Assembly (NCBI GenBank): GCA_949152475.1
Contig: OX424564.1
Span: forward strand, 39,678,165 to 39,742,164
Reading direction: 5' to 3'
Length of the DNA stretch: 64,000 bases
DNA from: Terebella lapidaria
Lineage: Eukaryota; Annelida; Polychaeta; Terebellida; Terebellidae
Part shown: positions 45,054-54,718 of the stretch, piece after piece
How the letters are laid out: every line of letters begins with the position of its first letter
Numbering within the stretch: position 1 is the first letter of the stretch
Position numbers and translations under genes: made by a program
The notes under the pieces: generated by a model
The model's input: only the letters and a program-made list of their open reading frames with translations
Told to the model about the DNA's origin: nothing
Databases searched by the model: none

Positions 45054-46337
45054 ATGACTACTAGACGGGGCAAATTGGCGGAACAGCAGCTGAAGGCAGC
45101 CGTGTCGGACACGGAGCAGCCTGTAGGAGCAGTAGGAGCTGAGCCGTTGCAGATGCCGGTTGCGGAAAAGGAAGCAGTTCGTCCTGCCGAGCGAAAGGTG
45201 TTGCAGCCGGAAATGCAGAAAGCAGTTGCAGAAGAGCCCCTTCGGGTTCCTCAAGGAGTACAGCCTGCAGAGCAGTTAGCAGAGGCGGAAATTAACTTTC
45301 CGGACCAGGCTGGCGATCGGGAACTGGATGCGGACCCAGAAGGCGGAGAGAATTTAGTCGACAACCTGACCAGATTATTGGCGACCCAAATGGAGGTGTT
45401 TCAGCAGCACCTGGCAGTAACCGGAAAGCAGCAGCAGGCAGAAGCAGTACAACAACCAGCACCAAGGGCAGGAGTAGCCAGATTAATGACGTACGACGGA
45501 ACTGATCCGTGGCCGGAGTATGAGGCTCACCTCCTTGAATACGCTCGGTACTACCGTTGGACAGCAGAGGAAAAGGCGCTGAACTTATGTGTCAGTTTGA
45601 GAGGTAACGCCCGCAGCATACTACTGGATCTGTCCGCGGAGCAGAGACGCAGCTTTGATACGGTTGTGGCGGCATTAAAACAGCAGTTTTGTCCGGGGGA
45701 GAAAACATTTGTTTTCCAGGCGGAATTGCAGACACGGAAATTGCAGCCGGAGGAGGAGCTGTCCGAGCTGGCCAGAGACATACGGAGCAAGACGCGGCTA
45801 GCTTACCCAAAAGCAGATCCGGCAACAACAGAAGTGCTCATGAAGATGCATTTCTGCAACAGCCTGACTAACCGAGATATGCGGTTGTCGGTATTGAAAA
45901 GCCACCCGGAAACGCTGTCGCAGGCCCTGGCTTTCGCTACCGAGTATGAGAGCATCATGAAAACGGACAACAGCAGACCAGCGGAGCGACACCGGACGAG
46001 GCAGCTGAACACGGAGCCGGAGTGGAGCCAGCAGGTGAACGAATTGCGGAAGCAAGCCGAGCAGACTCAGCAGCAGTTGGCGGATCTGATGACTCAGGTC
46101 AAGGAAGCGGTTAGCCGGCAGCAGCAGCAGCGCAGTTCCCGAGCGGATTTAGAATGCTTCAACTGTGGCCGGAAAGGGCATTTTGCCCGAGACTGTAGGC
46201 AGCCGAAGCAGCAGCAGCAGCGGCGTCAACCACAACAGCAGCAGTCGCCGCGACAACAGCAGCAGCAGCAGCCCCAGCAGCAGCAGCAGCAACAACTGCA
46301 GCAGCCACGACAGCAGCAGCAGCAGCCGGAAAACTAG
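45054..46337 (+). CDS. gag polyprotein, gypsy-type element
   Basis: The structural gag frame of about 427 residues has the gag domain in the middle third and one CCHC zinc knuckle (CFNCGRKGHFARDC) near residue 370, followed by a Gln-rich tail from CAG repeats. The pol frame follows in a different frame after a short gap, as in gypsy families that use translational recoding. Confidence 0.85.
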   Translation: MTTRRGKLAEQQLKAAVSDTEQPVGAVGAEPLQMPVAEKEAVRPAERKVLQPEMQKAVAEEPLRVPQGVQPAEQLAEAEINFPDQAGDRELDADPEGGENLVDNLTRLLATQMEVFQQHLAVTGKQQQAEAVQQPAPRAGVARLMTYDGTDPWPEYEAHLLEYARYYRWTAEEKALNLCVSLRGNARSILLDLSAEQRRSFDTVVAALKQQFCPGEKTFVFQAELQTRKLQPEEELSELARDIRSKTRLAYPKADPATTEVLMKMHFCNSLTNRDMRLSVLKSHPETLSQALAFATEYESIMKTDNSRPAERHRTRQLNTEPEWSQQVNELRKQAEQTQQQLADLMTQVKEAVSRQQQQRSSRADLECFNCGRKGHFARDCRQPKQQQQRRQPQQQQSPRQQQQQQPQQQQQQQLQQPRQQQQQPEN

Positions 46338-46399
46338 AGCGGGTCGCGGAAAAGGGGAAATCCGGGACCCGGAAGAGAGGACACCCCCATAACCGGCAG

Positions 46400-49180
46400 G
46401 TGGTTCACGGACCCGGTCCCAGGGGCGAGGTGGGCATGTGTGTGACAGCCAGAGTGTGCGGAGAGCCAGTAACGCTGATAATCGACACCGGCAGCACTGT
46501 CACAATGCTCAACCTACAAACCTGGGAACGGATCCGAAAACCCGGAATGAAGCTGAAGCGGTCGCCGATTCGTCTTTCAATGGTTGACGGAAGTAACATA
46601 CGGACACATGGCCGGAAAGAACTCCCACTCAACATCGCAGGAGTAGCTGAGACCGTGACGTTCGAGATTGCAGACTGTGAAGACGAAGGAATACTGGGAA
46701 TGGATTTCATCCGTTCCCGGATTTCCGGCATAAATTTCGACCGAATGACCATGCAGATGGGTAGCCAGGAGGTGTTCCTCACCATGTTCGAGCAGACCAG
46801 GGAGCCGTTTCCGATCAACGCTGTAGCAGATTACCAAATTCCGCCGGAAACGGAACAGCTGATTATAGGACAAGCAGAGAGTGTCCGTGAAGCAGAAGGA
46901 GTACTAGAAATGCCGCAGGAGCCCTCTGAGAAAAGACCTTGGCTGATCGGGAGAACTTTATCCCGGATAAAGCAAGGAACAGTCCCGGTTCGAGTGATCA
47001 ACGTGATGGCAGAGCCGGTAATCATCAAGAAAGGAGCGCAGTTGGCGACGATGACCACCTTAGCAGCCGGTTGCAGTGTTGTGCCGTTGGCGGAGCGGAG
47101 CATGAAGGTGCAGATTTCCACGGAGTCGGAGGCCGGGCGGAATTGGAGCGGGTACGAGAAGCTGCGGCAGTTAGCAGAGCAGACCCAGGATGCAGTGCCG
47201 AGTCATTTCCGCGAGAGAGTAACCGACCTCCTATTTCGGAATAAGCCGACCTTCAGTAATGATGCCGGAGAACTGGGGCAGACCAACGAGGTACAACATC
47301 AGATAAACACGGGCAGTCACCGGCCGATTAAGCAGCCAACCAGACGAATTCCGCCAGACAAGAGAGAGCTGGTGAGCAGTCTGATTCAGGAGATGAAAGA
47401 TAAGAACGTCATTGAAGAAAGTAGCAGTCCGAGGGCTTCCCCGATTGTCCTCGTGAAGAAAAAGGATGGGACCACCCGGTTCTGCGTCGATTACCGGCGG
47501 TTAAATGCAGTCACGGAGAAAGATGCTTATCCGTTGCCGAGAATAGACGACACCATAGCAGCCTGTGCAGACGCCAAATGGTTCTCCACTCTCGACCTGA
47601 CCAGTGGCTACTGGCAGGTCGGGATGGATGAAGACGCCCGGAAAAAGTCGGCCTTCTGTGTTCCTGGCGGCCTTTACCAGTTCAAAGTAATGAGTTTCGG
47701 CTTGTGCAATGCTCCGGGTACGTTCGAGCAGTTGATGGAGAAGGTGCTAGGCGGATTGTCCTGGAAGACCTGCCTCATATATCTGGACGACATCATAGTC
47801 TACAGCAAGACCCTGGAGGATCACATCCGTGATCTTCAGGAGGTGTTCAGCAAGCTGAGAGAGGCAGACCTAAAAGTCAAACCGTCAAAATGCAAGTTCT
47901 TCCAGCCGGAGGTGTCTTTCCTAGGTCACATAGTCGGCAGAGACGGTATCCGCACCGACCCGGCAAAAACGGAGGCAGTATGGAAGTGGCGGACACCCAC
48001 CAACCTGACGGAGCTGCGCAGTTTTCTGGGACTTTGCTCCTATTACCGGAAGTTCGTGCCGAAGTTCTCCGAGATTGCAGCGCCGCTGAATCACTTGACG
48101 GAAAAAGGGGTGCCGTTCCGGTGGCAGATGGAGCAAGAACAGGCATTTGCAGAGCTGGAGAACCGCCTAGTATCGGCACCGATACTCGGGTACCCAAGGG
48201 AGCAAGGCCGATATATCCTGGACACGGACGCCAGTGACACCGGGCTGGGAGCAGTACTGTCACAGAAGCAGGGCAACCAGGAGCGGGTGATAACCTACTT
48301 GAGCCGCAGCCTAACCAAAGAAGAACGGAGATACTGTGTCACCCGGAAGGAGCTCCTGGCGGTGGTGTTTGCGGTACAGAAGAATAAACAGTACTTGCTG
48401 GGACGACACTTCCTTCTTCGCACGGATCATGGCAGTCTTACCTGGCTTATGAATTTCAAGGAGCCCCAGGGGCAGGTAGCCCGGTGGATTGAGCTTCTGA
48501 GTGAGTTTCATTTCGATATCGAACATCGTCCGGGGCGAATCCATAATAATGCGGATGCCTTGTCCAGATCCCCATGCAGCCAATGCAGAAAAATCGACTG
48601 GAAACAAGCCAAGATAGACGCCTGGAACTACGGAGAAAGAATCCGGCAGACACGAAGTGAAGAAACTCCTCAGCCCAAGCCAAGGAAGGGGGGACGCCGG
48701 AAGCGGTCAAGGAGATCGGGCGGAGAAGCAGAACTGACGGAGGAAGCAGTCCCAAGGAAGGCGGTTGCAGTAGCGGAGAAAGCAGCGTCCCGGAAGCCGG
48801 TTGCGGTTGCGGTGACGGAGGAAGCAGTCCCAAGGAAGGCGGTTGCAGTAGCGGAGAAAGCAGCGTCCCGGAAGCCGGTTGCGGTTGCGGTGACGGAGGA
48901 AGCAGTCCCAAGGAAGGCGGTTGCAGTAGCGGAGAAAGCAGCGTCCCGGAAGCCGGTTGCGGTTGCGGTGACGGAGAAAGCAGTGTCCCGGAAGCCGGTT
49001 GCGGTTGCAGTGACGGAGAAGGCAGTTCCAGGAAAAGCGGATGCGGTTGCAGAGCAGAATAGGCTGGCGGAGAATGCGGACCAGGATACTGTGCTGGGGC
49101 AGAAATATCGACCAGATGATTTGCGGAGAATGCAGCAAGCAGAACCTTGGTACCCACTGAAATATGAGAAGACGGAGTGA
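46400..49180 (+). CDS. pol (protease, RT, RNase H), gypsy-type element
   Basis: The open frame of about 926 residues contains an aspartic protease motif (IDTGSTVTML), an RT domain with FCVDYRRLN, TSGYWQVGM and YLDDIIVYS, and an RNase H domain (DTDASDTGLGAVLSQ). The C-terminal part is unusual: about 26-residue repeats of EEAVPRKAVAVAEKAASRKP type from 78-bp DNA units at about 48,735-49,010. I do not recognise an integrase in this frame. Family assignment Ty3/gypsy is firm from the RT and RNase H motifs. Confidence 0.85.
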   Translation: MVHGPGPRGEVGMCVTARVCGEPVTLIIDTGSTVTMLNLQTWERIRKPGMKLKRSPIRLSMVDGSNIRTHGRKELPLNIAGVAETVTFEIADCEDEGILGMDFIRSRISGINFDRMTMQMGSQEVFLTMFEQTREPFPINAVADYQIPPETEQLIIGQAESVREAEGVLEMPQEPSEKRPWLIGRTLSRIKQGTVPVRVINVMAEPVIIKKGAQLATMTTLAAGCSVVPLAERSMKVQISTESEAGRNWSGYEKLRQLAEQTQDAVPSHFRERVTDLLFRNKPTFSNDAGELGQTNEVQHQINTGSHRPIKQPTRRIPPDKRELVSSLIQEMKDKNVIEESSSPRASPIVLVKKKDGTTRFCVDYRRLNAVTEKDAYPLPRIDDTIAACADAKWFSTLDLTSGYWQVGMDEDARKKSAFCVPGGLYQFKVMSFGLCNAPGTFEQLMEKVLGGLSWKTCLIYLDDIIVYSKTLEDHIRDLQEVFSKLREADLKVKPSKCKFFQPEVSFLGHIVGRDGIRTDPAKTEAVWKWRTPTNLTELRSFLGLCSYYRKFVPKFSEIAAPLNHLTEKGVPFRWQMEQEQAFAELENRLVSAPILGYPREQGRYILDTDASDTGLGAVLSQKQGNQERVITYLSRSLTKEERRYCVTRKELLAVVFAVQKNKQYLLGRHFLLRTDHGSLTWLMNFKEPQGQVARWIELLSEFHFDIEHRPGRIHNNADALSRSPCSQCRKIDWKQAKIDAWNYGERIRQTRSEETPQPKPRKGGRRKRSRRSGGEAELTEEAVPRKAVAVAEKAASRKPVAVAVTEEAVPRKAVAVAEKAASRKPVAVAVTEEAVPRKAVAVAEKAASRKPVAVAVTEKAVSRKPVAVAVTEKAVPGKADAVAEQNRLAENADQDTVLGQKYRPDDLRRMQQAEPWYPLKYEKTE

Positions 49181-49890
49181 GCTGTAGAACAGGAGAAGGA
49201 GATAGCTGAGACCCTGGTAAAACGTTGAGTTCCGGCAGAGAGCGACCGCAAGAAGTTGGAACAGTGAGCAAGTGCTGGTTCCGGAAACAAGGCGGAGAAA
49301 GGAAGCAGAGCGGAAAGCGGTGCAGAGACCGGATAGAGACATCCTAGAGGTTCTGACTGGGTTGAGCGCATAGTCAACCAGTCCAGGGTAGCGGCCAAGG
49401 GTCCGGAAGAACCTGGGTTAGCGGTCTAGTATCTCCAGAGAAGCAGCTACACGTCTTCCGTATACGGAGAATTAAGACGGAAAAGTTTTCCGGCTGTAGA
49501 CATCCGACCGGAGTTTCCACTCAGCAGAGACAGTAAACCGACTGCAGATTGACAGAAACGGAGAAACATCACCCCAGATAGGAAGGCGCCTCCTTCTGGA
49601 CAGAATGTATGCAGTTTCCAGTGTCGACAAGCAGTAATACCAGTGAGCAGATATGCAGTTGACGAAGCAGTACAGATGGCGGAAACGCCCAACTTGCAGT
49701 CTAGATGTTCATCTGAGAGGCAGATTCAACTGGCTGAGACTCTATTCAACCCTCCTGATGGCAGAAATACTTCAAAATTGCAGATACTTCGCTCGGAGAA
49801 GCAGTTGAAAGGGAGCCGGAAAAACCCGGAGAAGCCGGTTGAGCCGGAGACGGACACCTCTCGGTTAACGGTTGAGTTTTTGCATAATTG

Positions 49891-49960
49891 TGACGTCACT
49901 CCTGAGGCAGCCAATCAGCGTGGAGCTTTTCAAATCACGTGAGCAGAAAGGGTATAAAAG
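49891..49960 (+). promoter_or_regulatory. Internal promoter-like block 1 (gypsy-type element)
   Basis: CRE TGACGTCA (49,891-49,898), CCAAT (49,911-49,915), TCACGTGA (core 49,936-49,941) and TATAAAAG (49,953-49,960) lie in the same order of spacing seen in the LTR. It is placed about 320 bp ahead of the first zinc-finger frame. Confidence 0.65.
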
Positions 49961-50278
49961 GGCCTTGAAATCGGGCTCTGACAGCAGTTGGAGAGCAGAC
50001 CTCGAGCTGTGCACATCGCAGACAAAGTTTGGCGGAATCGAATCAAGTCCAGCATTTTCCGGCAGCGACAGATTTTGCAGTGAAAAACGACTAAGTGTTT
50101 CCCGGAAGACCACCAGTCCGGAGAAGTGGTGCAGAAGCGGTGCAGTAAAGCGGTGCAGTAGATCGACAATTTCAGTTTCCCGGCCTTCCGGAATGGCCTA
50201 CGCGGCGTTCCTTGAAAGACAAGATCGCGGCCGGAGCAGAGATTGGGCAACCCCTCAGCCACTGGATTATAGCCGGCT

Positions 50279-50896
50279 GTGTGTAAGCGGTGTGACCGGA
50301 TGTTCGAGAGTGCGAGGGACAGGAGACGGCATGTGTGCCCAGCCCAGAGATTTCATTGCTGTTTGTGTGCCTTCTACGGCAACCGGGCGAACGACCTAAG
50401 GCGGCATCTCCGGGAGATGCACGGCTGGAAGTACCCTTCCGGAAACCGTCCTCCTCAGGACGAGGCAACCCTCAACCATGTGGGAACGTTTGATTCGGCC
50501 TGGCGGGGAACAGCAACGCAGTCCCGGCGAAGGCGGTTCTGGAGATTCTGCACACAGTCACCTAGGGAGAATCCAGTTCCGGAAACTTATGCGGACCAGC
50601 TTCCGTTCGGACCTGACTGGGATGCTGGAGCAGCCGCCCCCATCGGACAACCGGAGCAGTTGGATCTACCGGAATGGGCCCCGGACCCGCAGGGCTGTCT
50701 CCGGGCCGCCGAAGAAGACCAAGCGGAAGATTGGGAGCCGGAACTGGTGACATCAAAGAAACCAGAAGAGGAAATTCAGCCGGTGGAAGACTGGGAGGCA
50801 GAGATCCGGGTGTGGGAATATAGACCACCTTCTCCCACCTCGGATACGGAATCGGAGACTTCCGAGTACCACACCGCGGATGAGGAGGAACCTTGA
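50279..50896 (+). CDS. Zinc-finger accessory frame 1 of gypsy-type element
   Basis: This frame of about 200 residues opens with a Cys/His cluster (CKRCDRMFESARDRRRHVC) and a canonical C2H2 finger (FHCCLCAFYGNRANDLRRHL followed by REMH). The rest is acidic and Pro/Glu-rich with no domain I know. The first ATG of the frame lies slightly inside the open stretch. Accessory zinc-finger proteins are not standard gypsy parts; the role (transcription, RNA binding or capsid-associated) is unknown. Confidence 0.6.
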   Translation: MCKRCDRMFESARDRRRHVCPAQRFHCCLCAFYGNRANDLRRHLREMHGWKYPSGNRPPQDEATLNHVGTFDSAWRGTATQSRRRRFWRFCTQSPRENPVPETYADQLPFGPDWDAGAAAPIGQPEQLDLPEWAPDPQGCLRAAEEDQAEDWEPELVTSKKPEEEIQPVEDWEAEIRVWEYRPPSPTSDTESETSEYHTADEEEP

Positions 50897-50988
50897 GGCG
50901 GATGGCAGAGTAGCAGTGGACGGAGGCGGATGGCAGTTTGGCGGAGACGGAGAAGAAGAAGCGGTGGCAGTTAGCAACAACAACACGG

Positions 50989-51021
<33 letters not shown>
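50989..51021 (+). repeat. 33-A tract between the two zinc-finger frames
   Basis: An uninterrupted run of A lies about 90 bp after the stop of accessory frame 1 and about 50 bp before the CCAAT box of internal block 2. It has the position of a captured poly(A) tail. Confidence 0.8.
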
Positions 51022-51024
<3 letters not shown>

Positions 51025-51071
51025 TATTTATCCAAGAAGACCACCAGGAGGAGTTGCAGTTTGCTGAGCAG

Positions 51072-51122
51072 CCAATCACCAAGCAGATAAGCCAGTCACG
51101 TGACTTCCAGAGACTATAAAAG
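51072..51122 (+). promoter_or_regulatory. Internal promoter-like block 2 (gypsy-type element)
   Basis: CCAAT (51,072-51,076), TCACGTGA (core 51,097-51,102) and TATAAAAG (51,115-51,122) stand about 80 bp ahead of the ATG of the second zinc-finger frame. The TCACGTGA-to-TATA spacing is close to that of block 1 and of the LTR. Confidence 0.7.
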
Positions 51123-51200
51123 GGGGCAGATAGCTGTTACCGGATGCAGAAGGCAGTTTGCTGTAGCTGAGTCAACATCGACGCGAAGCAGAGAATCAGA

Positions 51201-53039
51201 ATGCCGAAAGTAAAGACAACACCCCGCAAGCCCCGCCCTCACCGGTGTGGAGACTGCAACCTTGAATTCAAGAGCAAGCACACGTTGCTCCGGCATGTCA
51301 CGGAGCAGCACACGAGTGAAGTCACCGTCTTCGCCTGTCCGCAGTGTGACCATTGGAGCAGACGGAAGGAGGGGACACAGAAGCATCTGCAGTCCCGGCA
51401 CGCAATGGACGCAAACCCGATTCGATTAAGGGTGGGCAGAGAGCAGTTTGAGGAGAAAAGCCTCCGGTCCAAGATGACCCCACGGAAAAGCAAGAAGCCG
51501 GTAACACGGCATGAGCAGTTGTCGGATACGGAGTCGGAGTCGGGAGGTTCGGTTTCGTCCCGGACCCGGTACCGTTCCGGTACCCAGTCGGTGGCCACAC
51601 TAGCAGCCGACGTTTCGTCCACGGAGGCGGAGAGCAGTTCGGAAGAGGAAGCAGAGCTGAAAATCATGGCAAGTGAAGACGAGTTGCAAGAACCAGGAGA
51701 CCCGAAGCCGGTTAAGCCGCCTGTGACCCGGAGTTCTTCCCGGAACACCTCCCGGAAAAACAGCCCAGACCCATCTCGAGGTACCGGAGCAGATAGAGAC
51801 CGCGGAAAGAAGCGGAGTCGCAGCCGTTCGCCGGATAAGTCCGGACGCCATCAACGCCGAGAATATAGGAAGGAGAGCCCGGAGCGAGCCAAAGACCGAG
51901 GCGGAGAACGTGGCCGAGAGGAGAAACGACATACTCCACCCAAGTCTTCCGGAGGCAGCGTCAAAGGAAAAGGCAAGGGGGTGTATGACTACAAGTTCCG
52001 GCTGTTGGAGGAAGGTTCCAGCGGAGCAACGGCAGAAGTGGGAGTGGCGGACATTGCGGAAATGCAGAGCCGAGACGATGAGGAAGACCTTTTCCGGAGT
52101 CCACCTCCGAGAACAACTAGCAGTGGCAGAGCAGTGAGCAGTGTGATTGTCCGGCCCGGAGGCGGAGCAGAAAGCAGATCCAGCGGCCGAGCCGATAGCA
52201 GAGCAGATAGCCGAGCCGATAGCAGAGCAGATAGCCGAGCGGACAGCAGACCCATTGGCAGATCAGGAGGCAGACCGGAGACCAAAACGGAAGGCGGAAC
52301 CCGGAGCAGAGCTGGCAGTGAGACGGAGACCCGAGGATCCACGGAGAGAACTTTGCCGGCAACCATTCAAGCAGTAGCCGGAAGCAGAACCAGTTCAGCG
52401 GCTAGAGATGACGGAATGGAGTCTTCCGCGTCTGAACGAAGCCATGCGGACGTGCAGAGAGCCCGGAGGAGTATCCTGGTAGACCAAGCCAGAGCTACAC
52501 CCGGAATCCTGTCTCCGGTGGAGACCCGGCCTCGACAGTCTTCCAGTGAGCGGTCCGGAAGGAGCCAAGTCCGAGCGCCAACCCAGAGTCCACCCTACAC
52601 ATTCTACCCGTTTGGCGGTCCTTCAACTCAACCGTGTCCGTCACATTGTTTCCCGGTGAATATTGGGGGACGGAGCGCTTCCGTCTTTGCGCCCGCAGTC
52701 CCGGAGCACGCCAGATACTATGCAGTATGTTGGGGACCGGAGCAATGGGGGCCAGCCGAGATGAGAGACTCCGGCGTCTACGTGGAGACCATGGAGCAGA
52801 GAGAGTCACCGTTTGGTCTCGTCCCGACCCGTCAGATCGTCCGGATTCCAGATTGGTCCATCCGGGACGAACGCCTCAGGAATGGGTTCTACGTCCCGCC
52901 CCAGTGGAGCCTCCATGATCCGGATCTTCTCCCGGTTGATGCCAGAGGAACAAGCTTCGGACGACCGTTGGTACCACAGACCATTCCTCCTCGTCCGCCG
53001 TCGGGGAGCAGTTCGCGCCGTGATACTGGTGGGCAGTAG
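51201..53039 (+). CDS. Zinc-finger accessory frame 2 of gypsy-type element
   Basis: This 612-residue frame from ATG 51,201 begins with two C2H2-type fingers (HRCGDCNLEFKSKHTLLRH and FACPQCDHWSRRKEGTQKHL), followed by a long Ser/Arg/Glu-rich, probably disordered region with an SR-type stretch (KKRSRSRSPDKSG) and an ADSR tetrapeptide repeat. The C-terminal 120 residues are more ordered (YYAVCWGPEQWGP, IVRIPDWSIRDERL). It ends about 280 bp before the 3' LTR, the position where some LTR elements carry env. No signal peptide or membrane segment is seen, so an envelope is unlikely. Confidence 0.7.
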   Translation: MPKVKTTPRKPRPHRCGDCNLEFKSKHTLLRHVTEQHTSEVTVFACPQCDHWSRRKEGTQKHLQSRHAMDANPIRLRVGREQFEEKSLRSKMTPRKSKKPVTRHEQLSDTESESGGSVSSRTRYRSGTQSVATLAADVSSTEAESSSEEEAELKIMASEDELQEPGDPKPVKPPVTRSSSRNTSRKNSPDPSRGTGADRDRGKKRSRSRSPDKSGRHQRREYRKESPERAKDRGGERGREEKRHTPPKSSGGSVKGKGKGVYDYKFRLLEEGSSGATAEVGVADIAEMQSRDDEEDLFRSPPPRTTSSGRAVSSVIVRPGGGAESRSSGRADSRADSRADSRADSRADSRPIGRSGGRPETKTEGGTRSRAGSETETRGSTERTLPATIQAVAGSRTSSAARDDGMESSASERSHADVQRARRSILVDQARATPGILSPVETRPRQSSSERSGRSQVRAPTQSPPYTFYPFGGPSTQPCPSHCFPVNIGGRSASVFAPAVPEHARYYAVCWGPEQWGPAEMRDSGVYVETMEQRESPFGLVPTRQIVRIPDWSIRDERLRNGFYVPPQWSLHDPDLLPVDARGTSFGRPLVPQTIPPRPPSGSSSRRDTGGQ

Positions 53040-53321
53040 TCGTTGCAAGTCGTCGCAAGTCGTCGCAAGTCAAGTCGGCGCAGGGAGAAGAAAGAAGAAC
53101 CGTTTCCCGGATTCTAGTATAATTAAGAGTTAAAAGGTGGGAAACGGAACAAGCAAGATATCCGGGTACAGTGACGGTAAACTAGTTAAGAGGTACCAGT
53201 ACCCGGATCACGGAAACAAGTTGTGTTTGATTTTACGGACAGTTTAACGGTTGACAATTTGTGTATTTGTGATATGTGATATTGTTCTGTTCGGGACGAA
53301 CAGAGTCTAAGGAAGGGGGAG

Positions 53322-54714
53322 TGTAACGGTTTTGGGGCGTACCCAAAGGTTTCCCCTAGGTAATTCTGTTAGTGTTTTGTGATATTATGGTTAAATAACC
53401 GTTTATTAGGGTGTATATGTGTTTAAAGGTTCATACGGTTCCGTATTGTTAATGTTTTAAAGGTTTTCCGTCTCGGAACTTTATGTTAATTTATGATGTC
53501 GCTAAAGCCGGAGACGGAGCCGGAACCGGAGACGGAACCGGACACGGAGCCAGAACAATGGAGTACAAAAACGTAATGACGTTATTTCCGGAAGGTCATG
53601 TGATCAGCCTCGTTTTCGGTTTAAAAGGTGACGTGTCAGCCACTGATTGGTCCTAGAGTGTTTTTAGAAATCCGGAAAATATCAGTGTTTTGGCGGACTA
53701 TGACGTCACAATAGGTTGGTCACGTGACGTGGGTCTCAGGTCTATAAAAGCCTCCGCTTCACAGCGGACGGCGGAGTTGGTGTCCTGACGTCGACCTGTG
53801 CAGACCCCTTCTCCCATAGCAGAGTACTCCCTTGTTCCGGATAGAGTCATCCAGATGATAGCAGTTAAGTCTTCCGACTGTGAACTTGGAAAATAAACAT
53901 GAAAACTTCAACCGAGTTGTTTTTCCGTGTTCGTTAGGGAACTGGAAGTTATAATAAAGTTAGTTTCCCGGAAAAGACAGTTATACGGAGTAAAGGGAGA
54001 TAAGACCACAGTCGGTTAAGACCAAGTTGTAACGACGTCTTAGGGTGATCTAAGAACCCAGATCACCGAGGAAGGAGTCGGAGACGGAGACGGAGGTGGA
54101 AATCAACGGAGCAACTACGGAGGCGGTATCGGACGGAGCAGTTGCAGAGACGGGAACGACGAAGCAGTTGCAGAGGCGGTACCGGACGACGGAGTTGCAG
54201 AGGCAGTACCTGACGGAGCGGTTGCGGTAACCGGAAGTAGGAACACTTCCGAGATACTCCATTTCAGGTGCAGTCGCAGGTTGCGGTGAGGCGGAGCCAA
54301 CCGGAGCAGATTGCAGTGCGGCGGAACCTGGCAGAGCGGTTGCAGTATTCGGAAACGGCAACGTTCCCGGATTCTTTATTCCAGGCGCAGTCGCAGTTTG
54401 CAGTAAGACGGATAAACGACGGAGCTGTTGCAGTAAAGCGGTTTCCCGACGGAGCAGTTGCAGTACCCGGAGACGGAAACGCCTCCGGATCCTTACTTTA
54501 CAGGTGCAGTTGCAGATTAGCAGTCGGACAACGGTTAAGAGGTCCATTCCAGACCACGCTACCAACCTTAGAGACTTCTAGCCGGAGCTCAACCGTACAA
54601 GCAGTAGCAGTTTCCCGGAGTTTTACCGTTTCAGCTCCGGTTGAACAACAACTCACCCACCTCCCCAGAAAACCGGTTCATCAAGACGTCACAGAAGGGT
54701 GCAAACCCGTTACA
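53322..54714 (+). repeat. 3' LTR of gypsy-type element
   Basis: 1,393 bp and nearly identical to the 5' LTR. It is preceded directly by the purine tract AAGGAAGGGGGAG, the expected plus-strand primer site. Confidence 0.9.
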
Positions 54715-54718
54715 AACA

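Larger units (their letters stand above)
42281..54714 (+). mobile_element. Ty3/gypsy-type LTR retrotransposon with extra zinc-finger ORFs
   Basis: The element is 12.4 kb, flanked by AACA on both sides, and nested in the small minus-strand LTR element. Parts in order: 5' LTR, tRNA-Leu-type primer-binding site, gag (with an LTR-tail/gag stretch present twice in tandem), protease-RT-RNase H, two C2H2 zinc-finger reading frames each preceded by a promoter-like block, a purine tract and the 3' LTR. I did not recognise an integrase core. The LTRs are about 99% identical, so the insertion is young. It looks largely whole apart from that one large rearrangement; I cannot judge whether it is competent, and treat it as a fossil. 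Confidence 0.85.

Noticed and set aside
48456-49398. Overlapping minus-strand ORFs of 200-270 codons opposite pol
   Set aside because: They are shadows of the GC-rich 78-bp repeats in the pol frame, with no domain of their own.
51201-53039. Accessory frame 2 as an envelope glycoprotein
   Set aside because: It has no signal peptide, membrane anchor or Cys-paired ectodomain pattern; the zinc fingers and SR-type region point to a nuclear or RNA-binding protein.
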